Positions 1 through 12,200 of a stretch of 22,061 nucleotides of DNA are shown here, piece by piece. Where the stretch lies: the NCBI GenBank assembly GCA_905250885.1, contig CAJNOQ010002940.1, forward strand, positions 1 to 22,061, given 5' to 3'. How positions within the stretch are numbered: position 1 is the first letter of the stretch; each line of letters opens with the position of its first letter. The position numbers and the translations under genes are program-made. Under the pieces are notes generated by a model, which saw nothing but the letters and a program-made list of their open reading frames with translations, made no database searches and had not been told where the DNA came from. Origin of the DNA: Didymodactylos carnosus. Taxonomy: Eukaryota > Rotifera > Eurotatoria > Philodinida > Philodinidae.

Positions 1-120
1 CCCAATATTCAGCGTCGGCTCCCCTCTCGCCCCCCTACCCACCCCCAACAAATTTGCCCAAAAAAAAAACCCCCCCACCCCCCACCTACCCCCCCCCCCC
101 CCCCCCCCCCATTTTCCCCA
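1..120. repeat. C-rich low-complexity tract
   Basis: The first 120 bases are dominated by runs of C, broken by one run of A. The longest C run lies near 91-110. On the minus strand these are long G runs, so G-quadruplex or i-motif folding is possible. An 84-codon open frame crosses it, but its protein is mostly proline from the C runs and I do not regard it as a gene. No telomere-like unit repeats here. Runs like this are also prone to sequencing and assembly error. Confidence 0.7.
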
Positions 121-1045
121 ATATGGCAGGGCAGAAAAAAGCTCCCATCACTCTCTTTCCAATCTCTTGTATTTTATTCGTTATTATTATTATTGTATGC
201 GGCGATGATAAGTGTGTTTTTCCTCATTTTCTTTCGTTTCTTCTTTTATCAACAAAAACGACGCTCGTTTCTCTTATTGTGATTTTTGTTAAAAATAGAA
301 ACACATAAAAAAATAATTGTTTTCTGTTCTTGAGTTCAAACAAGGTATATATATATATAGAAATGAAAACGGTGAGGTTACATTAGGTTGTTTCAAATCG
401 TAGGACGCCGATCGTATGCGTTTGTCACCTATGCGTACGTAGATGACGAAAAGATTTAGGATTCACGAAAAAGGAAAAAGAAAAAGAAGAAAACTTGACA
501 CCGTTTTTCTTTTCGTTAAATGTTTTCTTTAAAAACGAGCTTTTACCAAATAAGGTTAGATTTAAAATAAATCTTATCAAAAAATTGCCAAATTTTGAAA
601 GGGAGAGAGAGAGAGTATTGGTTTGAGAAGAAGAGCCTAGCGTAGTATCTTTGTATTCAACCATAAGGATCATTTAAGTACACAACAACCTTTTTGTTTT
701 GTTACTTTGTAAATTTAATGGTAAAAGAAAATTTTTAATTGAGTCTGAAACAAACAGGTAGACTACAGAATATACTAGTTGTTTAATCAATCAGATATTC
801 CTCACCTATTAGATATGCTAACTTTTCTTTTTAGTGAGAAACCGAGTGAATTTAATTGGCGCAAGAAAAAACCTGTTATCAGTGAGTTTAGTTTAGACTG
901 CTTTAGTCAACACGTGTCTTGATATCAACTAAAAATATTCGTAATAATTTGTAAATATTTACACTCTTATTAACTACCTTCCTCTTGAATCGATTAATAA
1001 GGAAGTGAATTTTTTTCTAGATATGCCGGTAAGGAATACAAAGTA

Positions 1046-1144
1046 TTCTAGAATGCCATTTAGAATATGAAAGAGATTGAAGAATGTTTTGTTTTGGCAT
1101 TTTAACTTCTAATTGAAACATAGTAAAATGGCACTATTCTAGAA
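1046..1144. repeat. Small imperfect inverted repeat with two TTCTAGAA palindromes
   Basis: TTCTAGAA occurs at 1046-1053 and again at 1137-1144. Each copy is flanked inward by GCCATTT or its complement (1055-1061; 1126-1132), so the two sides form imperfect inverted arms around a spacer of about 65 bases. The right arm has three extra bases between the palindrome and the GCCATTT core. It may be a small foldback element or paired regulatory sites. TTCTAGAA also fits the inverted nTTCnnGAAn unit recognised by heat-shock factor, but a function is only a guess. Confidence 0.4.
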
Positions 1145-4100
1145 CGAATCTTTCTGAGCTAGCACAGTTGCATGAAGTTCAATTTTTTTAACCTCGTCTT
1201 ACCTTCATCTTGTACTCTGCGATCCTTTCAAAAGGTTTATCTCATGAGATTCGCTTCGAGGATTTCCTTGGAAAACGTTTTTCAAGATGGAAGAGTAAGT
1301 CACATAAAACAATACTTTATTCATAATAAAAATATAAATAATTTTTTGCTAAAGTAGTTAAAAAACAATAATTATTTGAGAAGAACAGACAATTAATATA
1401 TTTACAGATTATTCGACGGTGTGTAACAATCAATCCAGCAGCACTAAATCTTCTTTCCACAGCGGCAGTTGAGATGAAGATTGTGAAAAAAAATTCTTGC
1501 TATATTCAATAAACATGGTAAATATTTCAGATAAGAAAATATTTTTTGCCTCGTTTCTCGTAATCTTTCAAAATATCGTTTGTCTTACTTTTCTAACGCT
1601 CCGTTCATCTCTCTGAGTTAACTTTATGACCTCATGAATAATTATTCTAGAGAATATCCGTAATTCTCATGGAGTTAGCGCGAAAAATAGATCATTTTTT
1701 ATATTGTAAGGAAAAAAATTTATCTATGAACGCTGCTATTGAACTTAAAATTTATCTTGTTTATACGCTTGTATCAAGTATAAATGTTAAACTACGCAAA
1801 AATCATAAAAGTATTAAAAATTTATTCAATTAAAAGAATTAATAGCTACTTCCTCCTTAAATCGACTAAAATCAGTTTTAAGACTTGTTGATCGTGTTTT
1901 CTGTCAATATACATTTTTTTCATACACTTTAAATGTGTTGATATTGTATATCATTTAATGTTGCTCATCAATAGACCATTTTTTTTTACAAATCAATTCA
2001 TTCTCTTAAATTCTTTTTCAAATGTTATAATATTGAAGAAAATGAATTGAATCGATGTTCTTTTTGTTCATCATTGATTTGTTTACTTTGTTGAAAAAAT
2101 TTCTTTACTAAAAAGTATTCGCTACTACTTGAAAAGATTTTGTAGACGAGCATATCCATCTGTCGCATATCTAGTGCAATTTATTAATGTGTTCCACTTT
2201 GTATCATATGCTATATATTGTTCTTTTGTATGACTACAGATATATGCTTTTGGATCAAATACATGTTTTAGACAATGTTAATTGCTTGTTAAGCATTAAA
2301 TACTTGCTATATAGAGGAAAAAGAAGTGTTCAAATGTGTAAGCATATACGACATTGTTTCCTGGTTAATGTGTGCTACATTTAACAATTAGACAAAACGA
2401 TATTAGACACATTATGGTGTGAGAAAGAGAAGAGAAAACGGATGTTTTTCGGTTTAATTATATGACTATAACGTATAACTCTTTACAAGAGTTTGCATTA
2501 TCTTATCAGAAAATGTACTCAGAAAGTATTCAGAAAATTGACAGAAATATGAGTGTATAATGATCATTTGAAATACTACTAACTTTAGGAGAATAAAATG
2601 TGCAAACTAGTTGTCTGATAAAAAGAAGTATATTGGTGTAATTAATACTCCGATTAATTTGATGACTGAAATAATGAGAATAGTCTTTTTTCTAAATATA
2701 AGAAAATATATAATCATTTATAGACGCAATTTGTTATGATCCATGAATATATATTTGACAGAACAGAACACCTTTAAAAGAAGGTTACATGTTTAATTTA
2801 ACTTGTATATGTAGATACATAAGAACAAAATAAATATTGCAACAAAGCGATGTCGAACTTTAAAAAAAAATTGTGGTAGATGATTATTGCATCGAAATTT
2901 TGAAACAAATGGATTTTTATTGATCAATCATTAGCAAAGTTCTTCTTTTTTTTTTCTTTTTTCTCTTTATTCCAATTTGAATTGTCTGAAAGATCTGTGT
3001 TATGACTATGTGTTGTGTTGAATAGTGTTTGATCAATCACCTTTATTAACGAGTAATCGTACTTCTACGGATAAACAGTTCATCATCATCATTTTTGTCT
3101 ATTCTGAAGTTCAATTTTTAATATAACAAAAAAAAAGAAAAGATAATTAATCATCAAAAGAATTTTATTATGATTGATCGTTCTAAGTACTAAATTTTAT
3201 TCAAAAACTTTCTCGTAGCTAAAGATATTTTGATTTGTATTAAAAATTAAGATTATTTTCGTACTTTGGAATGCTAATTATAATTCTTTCATCAATTGAA
3301 AGTTTGATTAAATAACATCTCGAGTAGTAGTCCATCTCTACTTCAATTTTTTAATATTAAGAGAAATATCGTTTTTCATTTTTATGTCGAAGAACGGTTC
3401 TTTGAGTACATGAATTAGTTTATTGAATTTTTATTTAAAACTTTATCTTTAAAACATTCCTGCACTATATGTATGAGAAACATACATAAAACATATCGAT
3501 TCACTGAACTTTTCTCGAAAAAATTTCCTCGAAAAGTGAGTTTATCGAAAAAATGTTCTCAGTGCATTCAGCAGACTTCCATAAAGATCTGAGTAGTGTC
3601 AATTTTCATAATTCTGTAAAAGTTTCAGACTTCAGTCAAATTAGTTTAACCGCCACTCATTCTCACGCTGTAGCGTAGAGTTGGAACCGGTCTTTACCGA
3701 TTCTCTTTCTTTTTGCGTACACGAGAGAAATATTTTTCGACAAAAAAAAGTGTCGATAAAAGTTCACATTACCAAACATATCAAGCCTATTATTTTTGTA
3801 TTAGAATTTATCAGTCAAAATAGTCACTCTTTTCAACTCTATCTTACTTCTATCTGACTTTGATTACTTTAAATGTAAATGATTATAAAAAAAAATAGAG
3901 TCCTAAAAATGAATGTCAATAATTGTGACAATTAGTTATATTTTTTATTTTTACATCAATCAGTTCTATATACAAGAAAATTATCGAGTGTTACATTTTT
4001 TAGAAAGAAATTAAAGTTGATCAATAATAGATAAAAAATATTAAAGAATTTCAAATAGTATGTTTTTCTAAAATACTTTATTTAATCGGAATTGATAGAT

Positions 4101-4990
4101 TCAATCTTTAATATATGTTTATTTTTAACAAAAATTATGACTTTGAATCATAGCAAATATTACAGGTGATCACGTGTATTAATTATTATGTTTTCTCTAT
4201 TTGTAATGAGACAAAAAAACTTAATGTAAAATGCGCTACAATTGATTGATAAAGACAAAACAAAATAAGATATAAATCGAAAAACTGCGAATCGAAACAT
4301 TTTAATTAAGATATCTTAGTGTCGTTATATTGAATAATAGAAATATTTATGTATTTTTGAATGTTAGTCTTTTTTTTTTAAAAAATAAACTTTTATATAA
4401 AATCTGATTTTTGAGCAGTTGGTTTTAAGGAGATTATATTATTCATACAAAACATTACAGTATCAGATGGCTGCTTGTGAAAAGACGTTTTGTATTATTT
4501 TTCTCATATTTCGTTTATTACATTTTTCTTTTTGTTCGTCATTGATCGGGCCCAAGAACTCCTTTTTTTTCGTCGAAAGGACACCATCTGTAGATTAAGC
4601 GCATTGATACATGATTTTCTTCAATAAACATTGAATAAAGAAGAATAGGCAAAAAACTAGTGAATGAAAAGACGAGAAAAAAAAAATTTATCTTGCAAAA
4701 CCCTTATAGAATGTTGATGATGACATTTATAGAAAAGAGAAAAGGAAAAAAAAAAGCTGCACACTCTCATACACTCTCTATTTTCAATACGTTAAAATAT
4801 CTGTATATGTGTATAACCTGGATTGTTCTTGCACTAGTACAGTGTATAATGTATATAACACATCTTTTTCTCGCTCGTTCTTTCTGTCTTTTGTATTTCT
4901 TCTTATTTTTCAAAAATTCATGTACTGGCATGTATAGATACATTTTAAAACTAGGTTTTATCTTTTTAGTATGGTTATGGATTTATTCAC

Positions 4991-5020
4991 TGTGTGTATT
5001 TGTGTGTGTGTGTGTGTGTG
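4991..5020. repeat. GT/TG dinucleotide microsatellite
   Basis: A run of alternating T and G about 30 bases long, with a short interruption near its start. It lies inside a 134-codon open frame (4660-5064) whose protein is low-complexity and resembles no family I know, so I annotate only the repeat. Confidence 0.75.
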
Positions 5021-5580
5021 CCTGTATTGAACACAAAAACGGAGTTTACTTAAATTCATATTAAGATTTTTCTCTCTAAAAGAATCGTCTATAACACGCA
5101 GAAATCTTAATAATGACAAATAACTTTATGGTTTGTAGAATTTGCGTGTAGATCGTAGTACATAGACGTCCAATTCGAAGAGAATTTTGTGTTTTAGCAT
5201 AAAGTAGCGTCGATTATTCCATAATAGATTATTAATTCTATGATTTAAATATGTTATAAAAAATGACTCTAGTTGTATTTTTTTTTGAATGATTATGAAG
5301 AGATTTAAAAAATATAACTATTGTGCTAATATTTGATGGACATGCGAACAAAAACATCTGATTTATAGACTTAGAGAAACAGAAGGTTTAGTAGTTGAGA
5401 AGAAAATATTTTTTTTAACAAATACAATTATAAACAGAAAATTTCAATTGTTAAAATGATATTGTGTTGTTTTGTTGCAAGTATTAGGGATTCAATAGTT
5501 TCTATTTGTTTATTTCTTTATTAGAATATCTAAATAAGAATTTGGTTATTCTGCTTTGCTGGACTAATACGATCTGTCAC

Positions 5581-5682
5581 GAACACGATACGAAGGAATC
5601 GTCAGTGAAGGACACTTTTTCTCCTACCTTCGTGTTCTTATTTTTTATTAAGTAACGAAGGACAAATATTTTTGTTCGTTAC
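5581..5682. repeat. Two adjacent hairpins built on GAAGGA/TCGTTAC-type arms
   Basis: The first hairpin pairs 5581-5587 plus 5592-5596 with 5627-5637 (CCTTCGTGTTC), leaving a 4-base bulge. The second pairs GTAACGAA..ACAAA (5652-5666) with TTTGTTCGTTAC (5671-5682), leaving a 2-base bulge. A CACGTG-containing stretch follows directly. These could be arms of a degraded MITE or structured RNA in an untranslated leader of the gene starting at 6206. The sequence does not decide. Confidence 0.35.
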
Positions 5683-6190
5683 ACGTGATGTGCATCATAC
5701 AGATAATGGACACAGAGTAACATTAACCTTCAAAATTGTTAGACATGTGCGTTATTTATGAATTATTTGTCTCCTCATGCCAACAGACACACAGACCCAG
5801 ACTTGTCAAAATAACACAAACAACACCAATATTTATGAAAATAATTGTACGTTTTTTTTTAGTTATGTGACCGACAACGAGTAATTGGCTGTTGTTCTTT
5901 CTCTCTCTCTTTGCACTTCTTTCTCTTGGATGTATAAACGATGCCGATGAATATAAAGTAAAGAATACAAAAAAAAAAAAGGAACGTATATACATGAATG
6001 AAAAAGACATTTTCTTTTTTTACCCTACTCTCATTTTCGTTATAGAATAACATACATACTGAAGAATCATACGCAATTTTGTTGTTTCTATTTGTTATGA
6101 TGGCCACATGAAATATTTTGTGTGTCTCTCTCTACCTTGTTTGTTAATATTTTAAAAGAAGATTCTACTTCAAATTCATATTTAATTGTT

Positions 6191-6208
6191 TTTCCTAATT
6201 TCAGCATG
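6191..6208 (+). promoter_or_regulatory. Splice acceptor one base before the proposed AFF start codon
   Basis: A pyrimidine-rich stretch ends in TTTCAG at 6199-6204, and the first ATG of the AFF-like frame begins at 6206, a single base later. This looks like a true 3' splice site, so the start codon is either at the front of a cis-spliced second exon or directly behind a trans-spliced leader. Spliced-leader trans-splicing is documented in bdelloid rotifers. No upstream exon can be proved here. The consensus-like donor at 1295 would join in frame but implies a 4.9-kb intron. Confidence 0.5.
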
Positions 6209-9200
6209 GTTGTAGATATTATTAACGATCAACAACCCTTTCATAATCATCATTCGTCTTTTCCTCATCATCAACATCGGACGAATACAAAATATGTAGC
6301 CACTAACCCAGCGACTACAGCAGTTTTATCAAATGGTCATCATCAAAACCATCGTTTAATGGTACATAAAAACTGATTTTTGAAAAAAAAAGAGAAAAAT
6401 TCTCATCTGGTTATTAACATTATTTTTTAGTCAGATTCACATTCACTGGGTAATAAAGCACAAAAAATACTCGGTCCACCAAATGCCGCATTTAAACAAA
6501 ATTCCGATTTTAATGATTATCCCCAGACAACTCGTGTAATTATCGAGTAAGTTTTCTTTTTTTGGATATTTAATGTGAAATAGACAGACTGAACTAATTT
6601 TTATTGAATATTTTATTTTTTGTAGATCATCGAACGCTGTTACAACACGAAATTCTCAATTATCTTTAGCTGTAAATAGTACAAGTCCAGTAAATGTGAA
6701 TATACCTAACATTCCTATTTCATCAAGTGAACCATATGTGTCTTTGATGTCAACAACGGCTGATTCCGGTTTGATTCCATCATCTAATACTGTACGTAAT
6801 CAATGATCAATAGAAATATCATAACTTTTGTAAACATTCATTTCTTGCTCGTTAAGATTGAAAAACGTGTACATACAGTTGAACAGCTCGTACCACTTAT
6901 CTTAAAGGTAACTAACTTTTAGTATATACACTCCTTTCATACTAATTTTCTATATCATTTTTAAAATTCTAGTTGGTTGAACAACCAAAACGTCTTCCAG
7001 AAAATATTTCCAATACGATGCATCGTTCCAGTAAGATTTTTATCTGTTATTCTTATTTTAATCGTGTTTTATTGTAATGAATGCATTTTTTGCCTGAAAC
7101 TGATAATTTTACAGTTATTTGCGTTGAGAAACATAGACAGATTGTTGTAATGCATACGCGTTTTATCGGCATTCATAAGTATAGCTAATATCAAACTTTG
7201 ATGGAAATAAGTTTTATATTGAATCCATCAAAGTCATCTTTTAATTCAGAAAATTTAAAACACGTTGAGTGTTATGAGGAATTGAATTTCTAAATGACAG
7301 TTTTCTTTTTTAGAATGTGCCAAGCACTATCATTGGTATGTCGGACAATAAACAATATTAATTTCTGTTTATTAAATGTTTATATTTCGTTCTTAGTCAT
7401 AAAAATGGAGATCTTCAATTAAGTGAACCAAGTGATGAAGAAATTGAGGATACCATAACAGTAAAACCCCCAAACCTATTGCTCAGTGATCACAATCGTC
7501 TTTCTAATACTGATGATGAATCCGAAAACGATGATGATAATGCAAAGAGTAATCGAATAGATGAGAGTCAACAAAAGTAAGATGAAGAAGCTTATAAAGG
7601 CAGATATTGATTAAAATTATGTCTTTTTATGCATTTATTTCTAGACAAACAAAATTTTCCAGTATTATTCATCGTTCTTTATCGAGAGACGACAGTGATA
7701 AGCATGACAGTGATTTACAGCACAGTGACATAGAGAATGAAGAAGATCACACTAGGGTAAGTACATTTGAGTTTGTAAATCTAGTCTTTGAGGTAAGTTA
7801 GTTTTCTAAACTGAATCGCTATTTGTTGAAATAAAACTAAGCTAATTCACTGAACTATTTGAGAACCTCGCAAGTTTTCACTGTTTCACTCATAGCATTT
7901 TTCTGAATAGTTAAGCAAAAGAGTTTATTTTTCTCTCACATGACAACTGTATCTAATTATTTATTTTATTTTTTATTTAGCAATCAGATTTCTCATTAAG
8001 CTTTTTTATTGAGAAAAAAATGGATAATGGACATCAAAGTCATATAGATGAAGATGAAAATCATAATACAGATCCAATCGTTCCTTTAGAATTTTCCTCA
8101 AGTGCTATAATCAATGAGTATAAAGATGAAGAAAGTATCAACGAACCACGACCATTCTTTAGTGGTAATTCCACAGGTTTTTTAACAACATCAAATGATC
8201 CTGTTACAACCGTGGATGAACCAATAACAAATTTACCTTCTCCATCGAATTTATTTGCATTACCACTACCGTCAACATCATCCATCACAGTTAAAACTGA
8301 AAATAGTAAATTGGATATAGCACCCATGGATCAATTGTCGACTTTCGATGAAGAGGATATTAATAATTATACTGATAAAAAATTGAATGAAAAACAAGTT
8401 GATAATCATCACAGTGATTATAGTGATCCTGATGTATCGTATATAACTGAACAAGTAAACTTGCCACCACCAGATGATACTGTAGATAACATTAATATTA
8501 ATAATAATACGAATAATAATCCATTACATGACTTAGAAATATCGTCATCGGATGACGATGAACATAAAACAGTTCCAACTAAACATAGAACTGAAAACAA
8601 GCATGCTAAACAGCGTCGTAGATCGACTCTCTTGTCTCCTCCATCATCCTCATCCTCATCATCCTCATCATCCACATCCTCCTCCTCCTCCTCTTCTTCA
8701 TCATCATCATGTTCTCCCTCATCATCTCCAATATTAATTCAAAAATTAAATGAACAAAATATTATACAATCGGTTGATAATAACAAAAATCAAACAAAAA
8801 CTAGTCCAAATATCAAACAAGAAACACCGCCACCATCTGTAGTCAGTTCGAAAGATTCTTCTACAAAAAGATTAAAAATAAATCAAAAACTAATAGACAC
8901 TCCGACTGATATAGAAAAGCCAAAAGTTCAAAAACAATATACAATTGAAAGATACAACTCCGATAAAGTAGTAGAATCATGTAAGTTATTACTGTTTTCT
9001 CCAGGCTCGTGAGGAAGGGCCTCAAGTTGAAAATCATTTATACGATGAAGCTAGGTGAACTCTACGTCATTGATGACGCTGGTTCCAAATATGAACATCG
9101 GAGTTGTCCTCAGACTTTTGTTGACCTGTTTTCTGAAAACTAGATCTTCAGAAAACCAGAAAAAAAATCAAGAAAAATGTTTTGAATCGTGCATTTTGTA

Positions 9201-12200
9201 GATGACCCAAAACTGTTCCATAAGTTTTCATTTTTCAAAACAACAATCAACAACGTAAGAAAATTTCCCAAAAGAGTGGCTACGCTGGCTGATTTTGATA
9301 GGAAAATGTTGCCGTAGGATACTTTGCAAAACTCATAGCATCGTTCAGTGATATTTTGAAAACCTTAAACTTATGGAACATCGACAGTTTTGTGTCTAAA
9401 CTGAGAAACTTTTCCTGGATTTGGTTCTTCATTTTCTGAAGATCCAGTTTTCAGAAAACAGGTCAACAAAAGTCTAAGACCAACTCCGATGTTCATATTT
9501 GAAACCAGTGTCATGAGTTACATAGAGTCCACTTAGTTTCATCGAAAAAACGATTTTCAACTTGTGGTCTTTCCATCGTCAGTTATAAAAAGACACTCTG
9601 GCTTCTTCATTTGCGCTAATCGTCTATTTGCTTTTTTTGTAGCTAACGTCTCACTTGATTCATCCGTGAACAGTTGCTTAAAAATAAAAAACGATAACGA
9701 TTCAGTTGTAGTTGGTGATTATAAAGAAAAATTATCCCCAACACAAGAACATCAACAGCAAAAATTACTAAATTACAAGCTGTGTCCTATTTCAGTAGCT
9801 AAAACGAATGACATCAAACTCCAGGCACCTTCAACTTCAACTAGTGATTTGTCGTGTAATTTAACCGTCGTATCACCAACACATCGTAAAATGAAACGTC
9901 TGAAAGATAATACAATGATCAGTATAAATAAATCATCGAGAAATCCAAAAAGTCGTGAGCATCTTAACGAATTATTATTAGATACATTTTGTAATCAGTT
10001 ACCTGTAAATACAAAAATTGATTCGAAACATCCAGTGTTATCCATCAGTATACCGTTGAGTTTATTTAATGAAAATACGAAAATGAATGGAATTAGAGAT
10101 GACAGTAAGAAAATTGAAAATGGTTTTGTATATTTATTGTCATAATTTTATTTTCTAGAAATTTATAACAATCAAAAAAGTAATAGTACAAAACGGTATT
10201 CAGATGGAATGAATAAAACAGTAGGACAAATTCATTTAGAGGAGAATGAAGTAAATGGGAATGGAAAAATTACTAATGAATTTGTTTTAAATAAAAGGGC
10301 GAAAACTAGTCATTGTATAACGTTACATGATAATAATAATAAATTGCAAGCAAATAGTGAATATAATACGTTTAAAAACACGAATGAAATGGAAAAAAAT
10401 TGTTTAACGAACGATGTTGATGTAAAAACGAATGTTACCTCATCTATAAACATTGATAAAAGTTATCTGACGAATAGTCATTCATCTTCCGATAAACTAA
10501 GGACGCGTACTGTATCCATTGAATGTGATTTATCCAGCAAAGATAAATGTATAAAGTAAGTTCTATATGTTGTATGGATCTATTGTCTTCTATCAAATAT
10601 TTTGAACATCAATTTGCCATGTTTGTTTGAGTACGAACTAATTTGAAATTCGTCTCTTACTCTTTCATTTTCATTTTTTTGCAGTCAAAATAAATTTTTT
10701 TGTACTCTTCATCCAATTTCTTATCACTGTTTTCACACAATTATATATATTTGTTTAGCACAAAAACAACTGAAACACAAACGACAGAAAATTGGCGTTC
10801 TTCCAAACAACAACAAGACCAACAGACAACAATATCTGATATGGCCAACAAAGCTAACTATATAAAATTGAAGTATGTTTGCTCCATTTTTTCTTCTAAC
10901 TAAGTAGTATGATGATTTCTAATTTCAGAAATATGCAATCAGTTGAGTTAGATTCGTTGGCCAGACAAAAAAAGAAATCAGCTGATGCTGCAAAACGTTT
11001 AACACCCGAACAAATGATGTTATATTCGGAATCTGTTTGCTATTTTATTTTGTGTGCTGTTGGCGAAAAAAATATCGAAAGACGATCCGGTTTATTAAAA
11101 GAAACATTAAATATGTTAATGTACGTTTTGATAATGTGCAAAATGATATTTAATGGTATAAATATATACTTTTCTTACTTTTTTAGACAATTTTTTAATC
11201 GCAATAAACGCTTTACACCAACAAGTTCATGTTCAGTTGATCCATTACTAAATGTTCGTCCAAAATTTTTGCTCATATGGTAAGATAAACTATATGCAGT
11301 CTTTATATTATATGACTGTGTGTGATCAATTTTCAGTTATTGGTTACAATCATTTTTGTATCATTTGTGTTTTAATGTAAACATGACTGTATTAGATCGT
11401 TATGTGACAAATGTTAATGATTTTTTAACTCAAGTTCGCTCGTTAGACGCTAAAAACAATACGACTAATACCACTACTACTTCATCGTCAATCAGAAATA
11501 CTACAGCACCAACGACGGCATCTGGTATTGTTCAGATGACGCCTGGATCCGATAATCCAATATCACCAGCTAGTAATATTTCAACAAATTCTCAAACCAG
11601 TTCAACAAATGCCGATGCAATTCCAAATATGGAAAATAATCGCAGTTTAATTGATTATTCAAAAATCATGATGTATTCTTATAATAGTCAAGCATGTTGG
11701 AATAAAATCGATCGCTATACGAATGATAGTAGAACACTCAAAGGTATGTTGATTATTTTAAAAAGAAAAAAATTAGATATAACCTTCTGGACCAGAGTTT
11801 CTGAGGTCCACGTAGATCTCAGGAATCCGGCGAATATCGTACAGATGAAAGTATGAGGGTTAGAATCAATCAGTTGAATAATATTTGTTTTTAAAGAATC
11901 TTAAAAAGGTTTTTCTGTAATTTTTACAATACTGATCTATTAATATTTTTTGACTGTTTGATTTTGTTTTGATTCATGAAACAAAATGTTCGTTAGTCAT
12001 AAATGTTTCTCATGAGATAAAATTACAAATTGTTTTGTTTTTAATCTTTTTAACAAACTGTTACTTTAAAGAATTATGTTTGTTTTTTTATTCATTCATT
12101 ATAGAATTTGTTGAACAACTACAACGGCAAAATTCTAATAGACGTTTATCACGTGATGATAATCCACATGATTATATTATGTATATTTTTAATGCTATTG

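Larger units (their letters stand above)
121..6204. other. Long AT-rich stretch upstream of the AFF-like gene, no gene recognised
   Basis: About 6 kb without a supportable coding gene. The open frames here are short, lysine/phenylalanine-rich and show no family motif. The region holds a short TA run near 346-358, GA- and CT-rich patches (600-615, 5899-5912), a GT microsatellite near 4991-5020 and several inverted repeats listed separately. Slightly more complex sequence lies at 360-440, 1160-1300 and 3640-3730 and could include a promoter or untranslated exon of the downstream gene. A good 5' splice-site match (A|GTAAGT) lies at 1294/1295. No TATA box or start site can be assigned with confidence. 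Confidence 0.5.

Noticed and set aside
54..308. 84-codon open frame over the C-rich tract
   Set aside because: The proline runs come only from the C homopolymers; no family motif and no usable context.
1172..1357. Open frame of 61 codons with a consensus donor inside it
   Set aside because: The donor at 1294/1295 may be real, but this frame matches nothing and is not the one that would join to the AFF gene.
4660..5064. 134-codon open frame
   Set aside because: Low-complexity, contains the GT microsatellite translated as Val/Cys, and resembles no protein family.
8061..8737. Minus- and plus-strand open frames inside the large AFF exon
   Set aside because: Shadows of the AFF coding frame, including His/Pro and Asp/Glu runs made by the TCN repeat.
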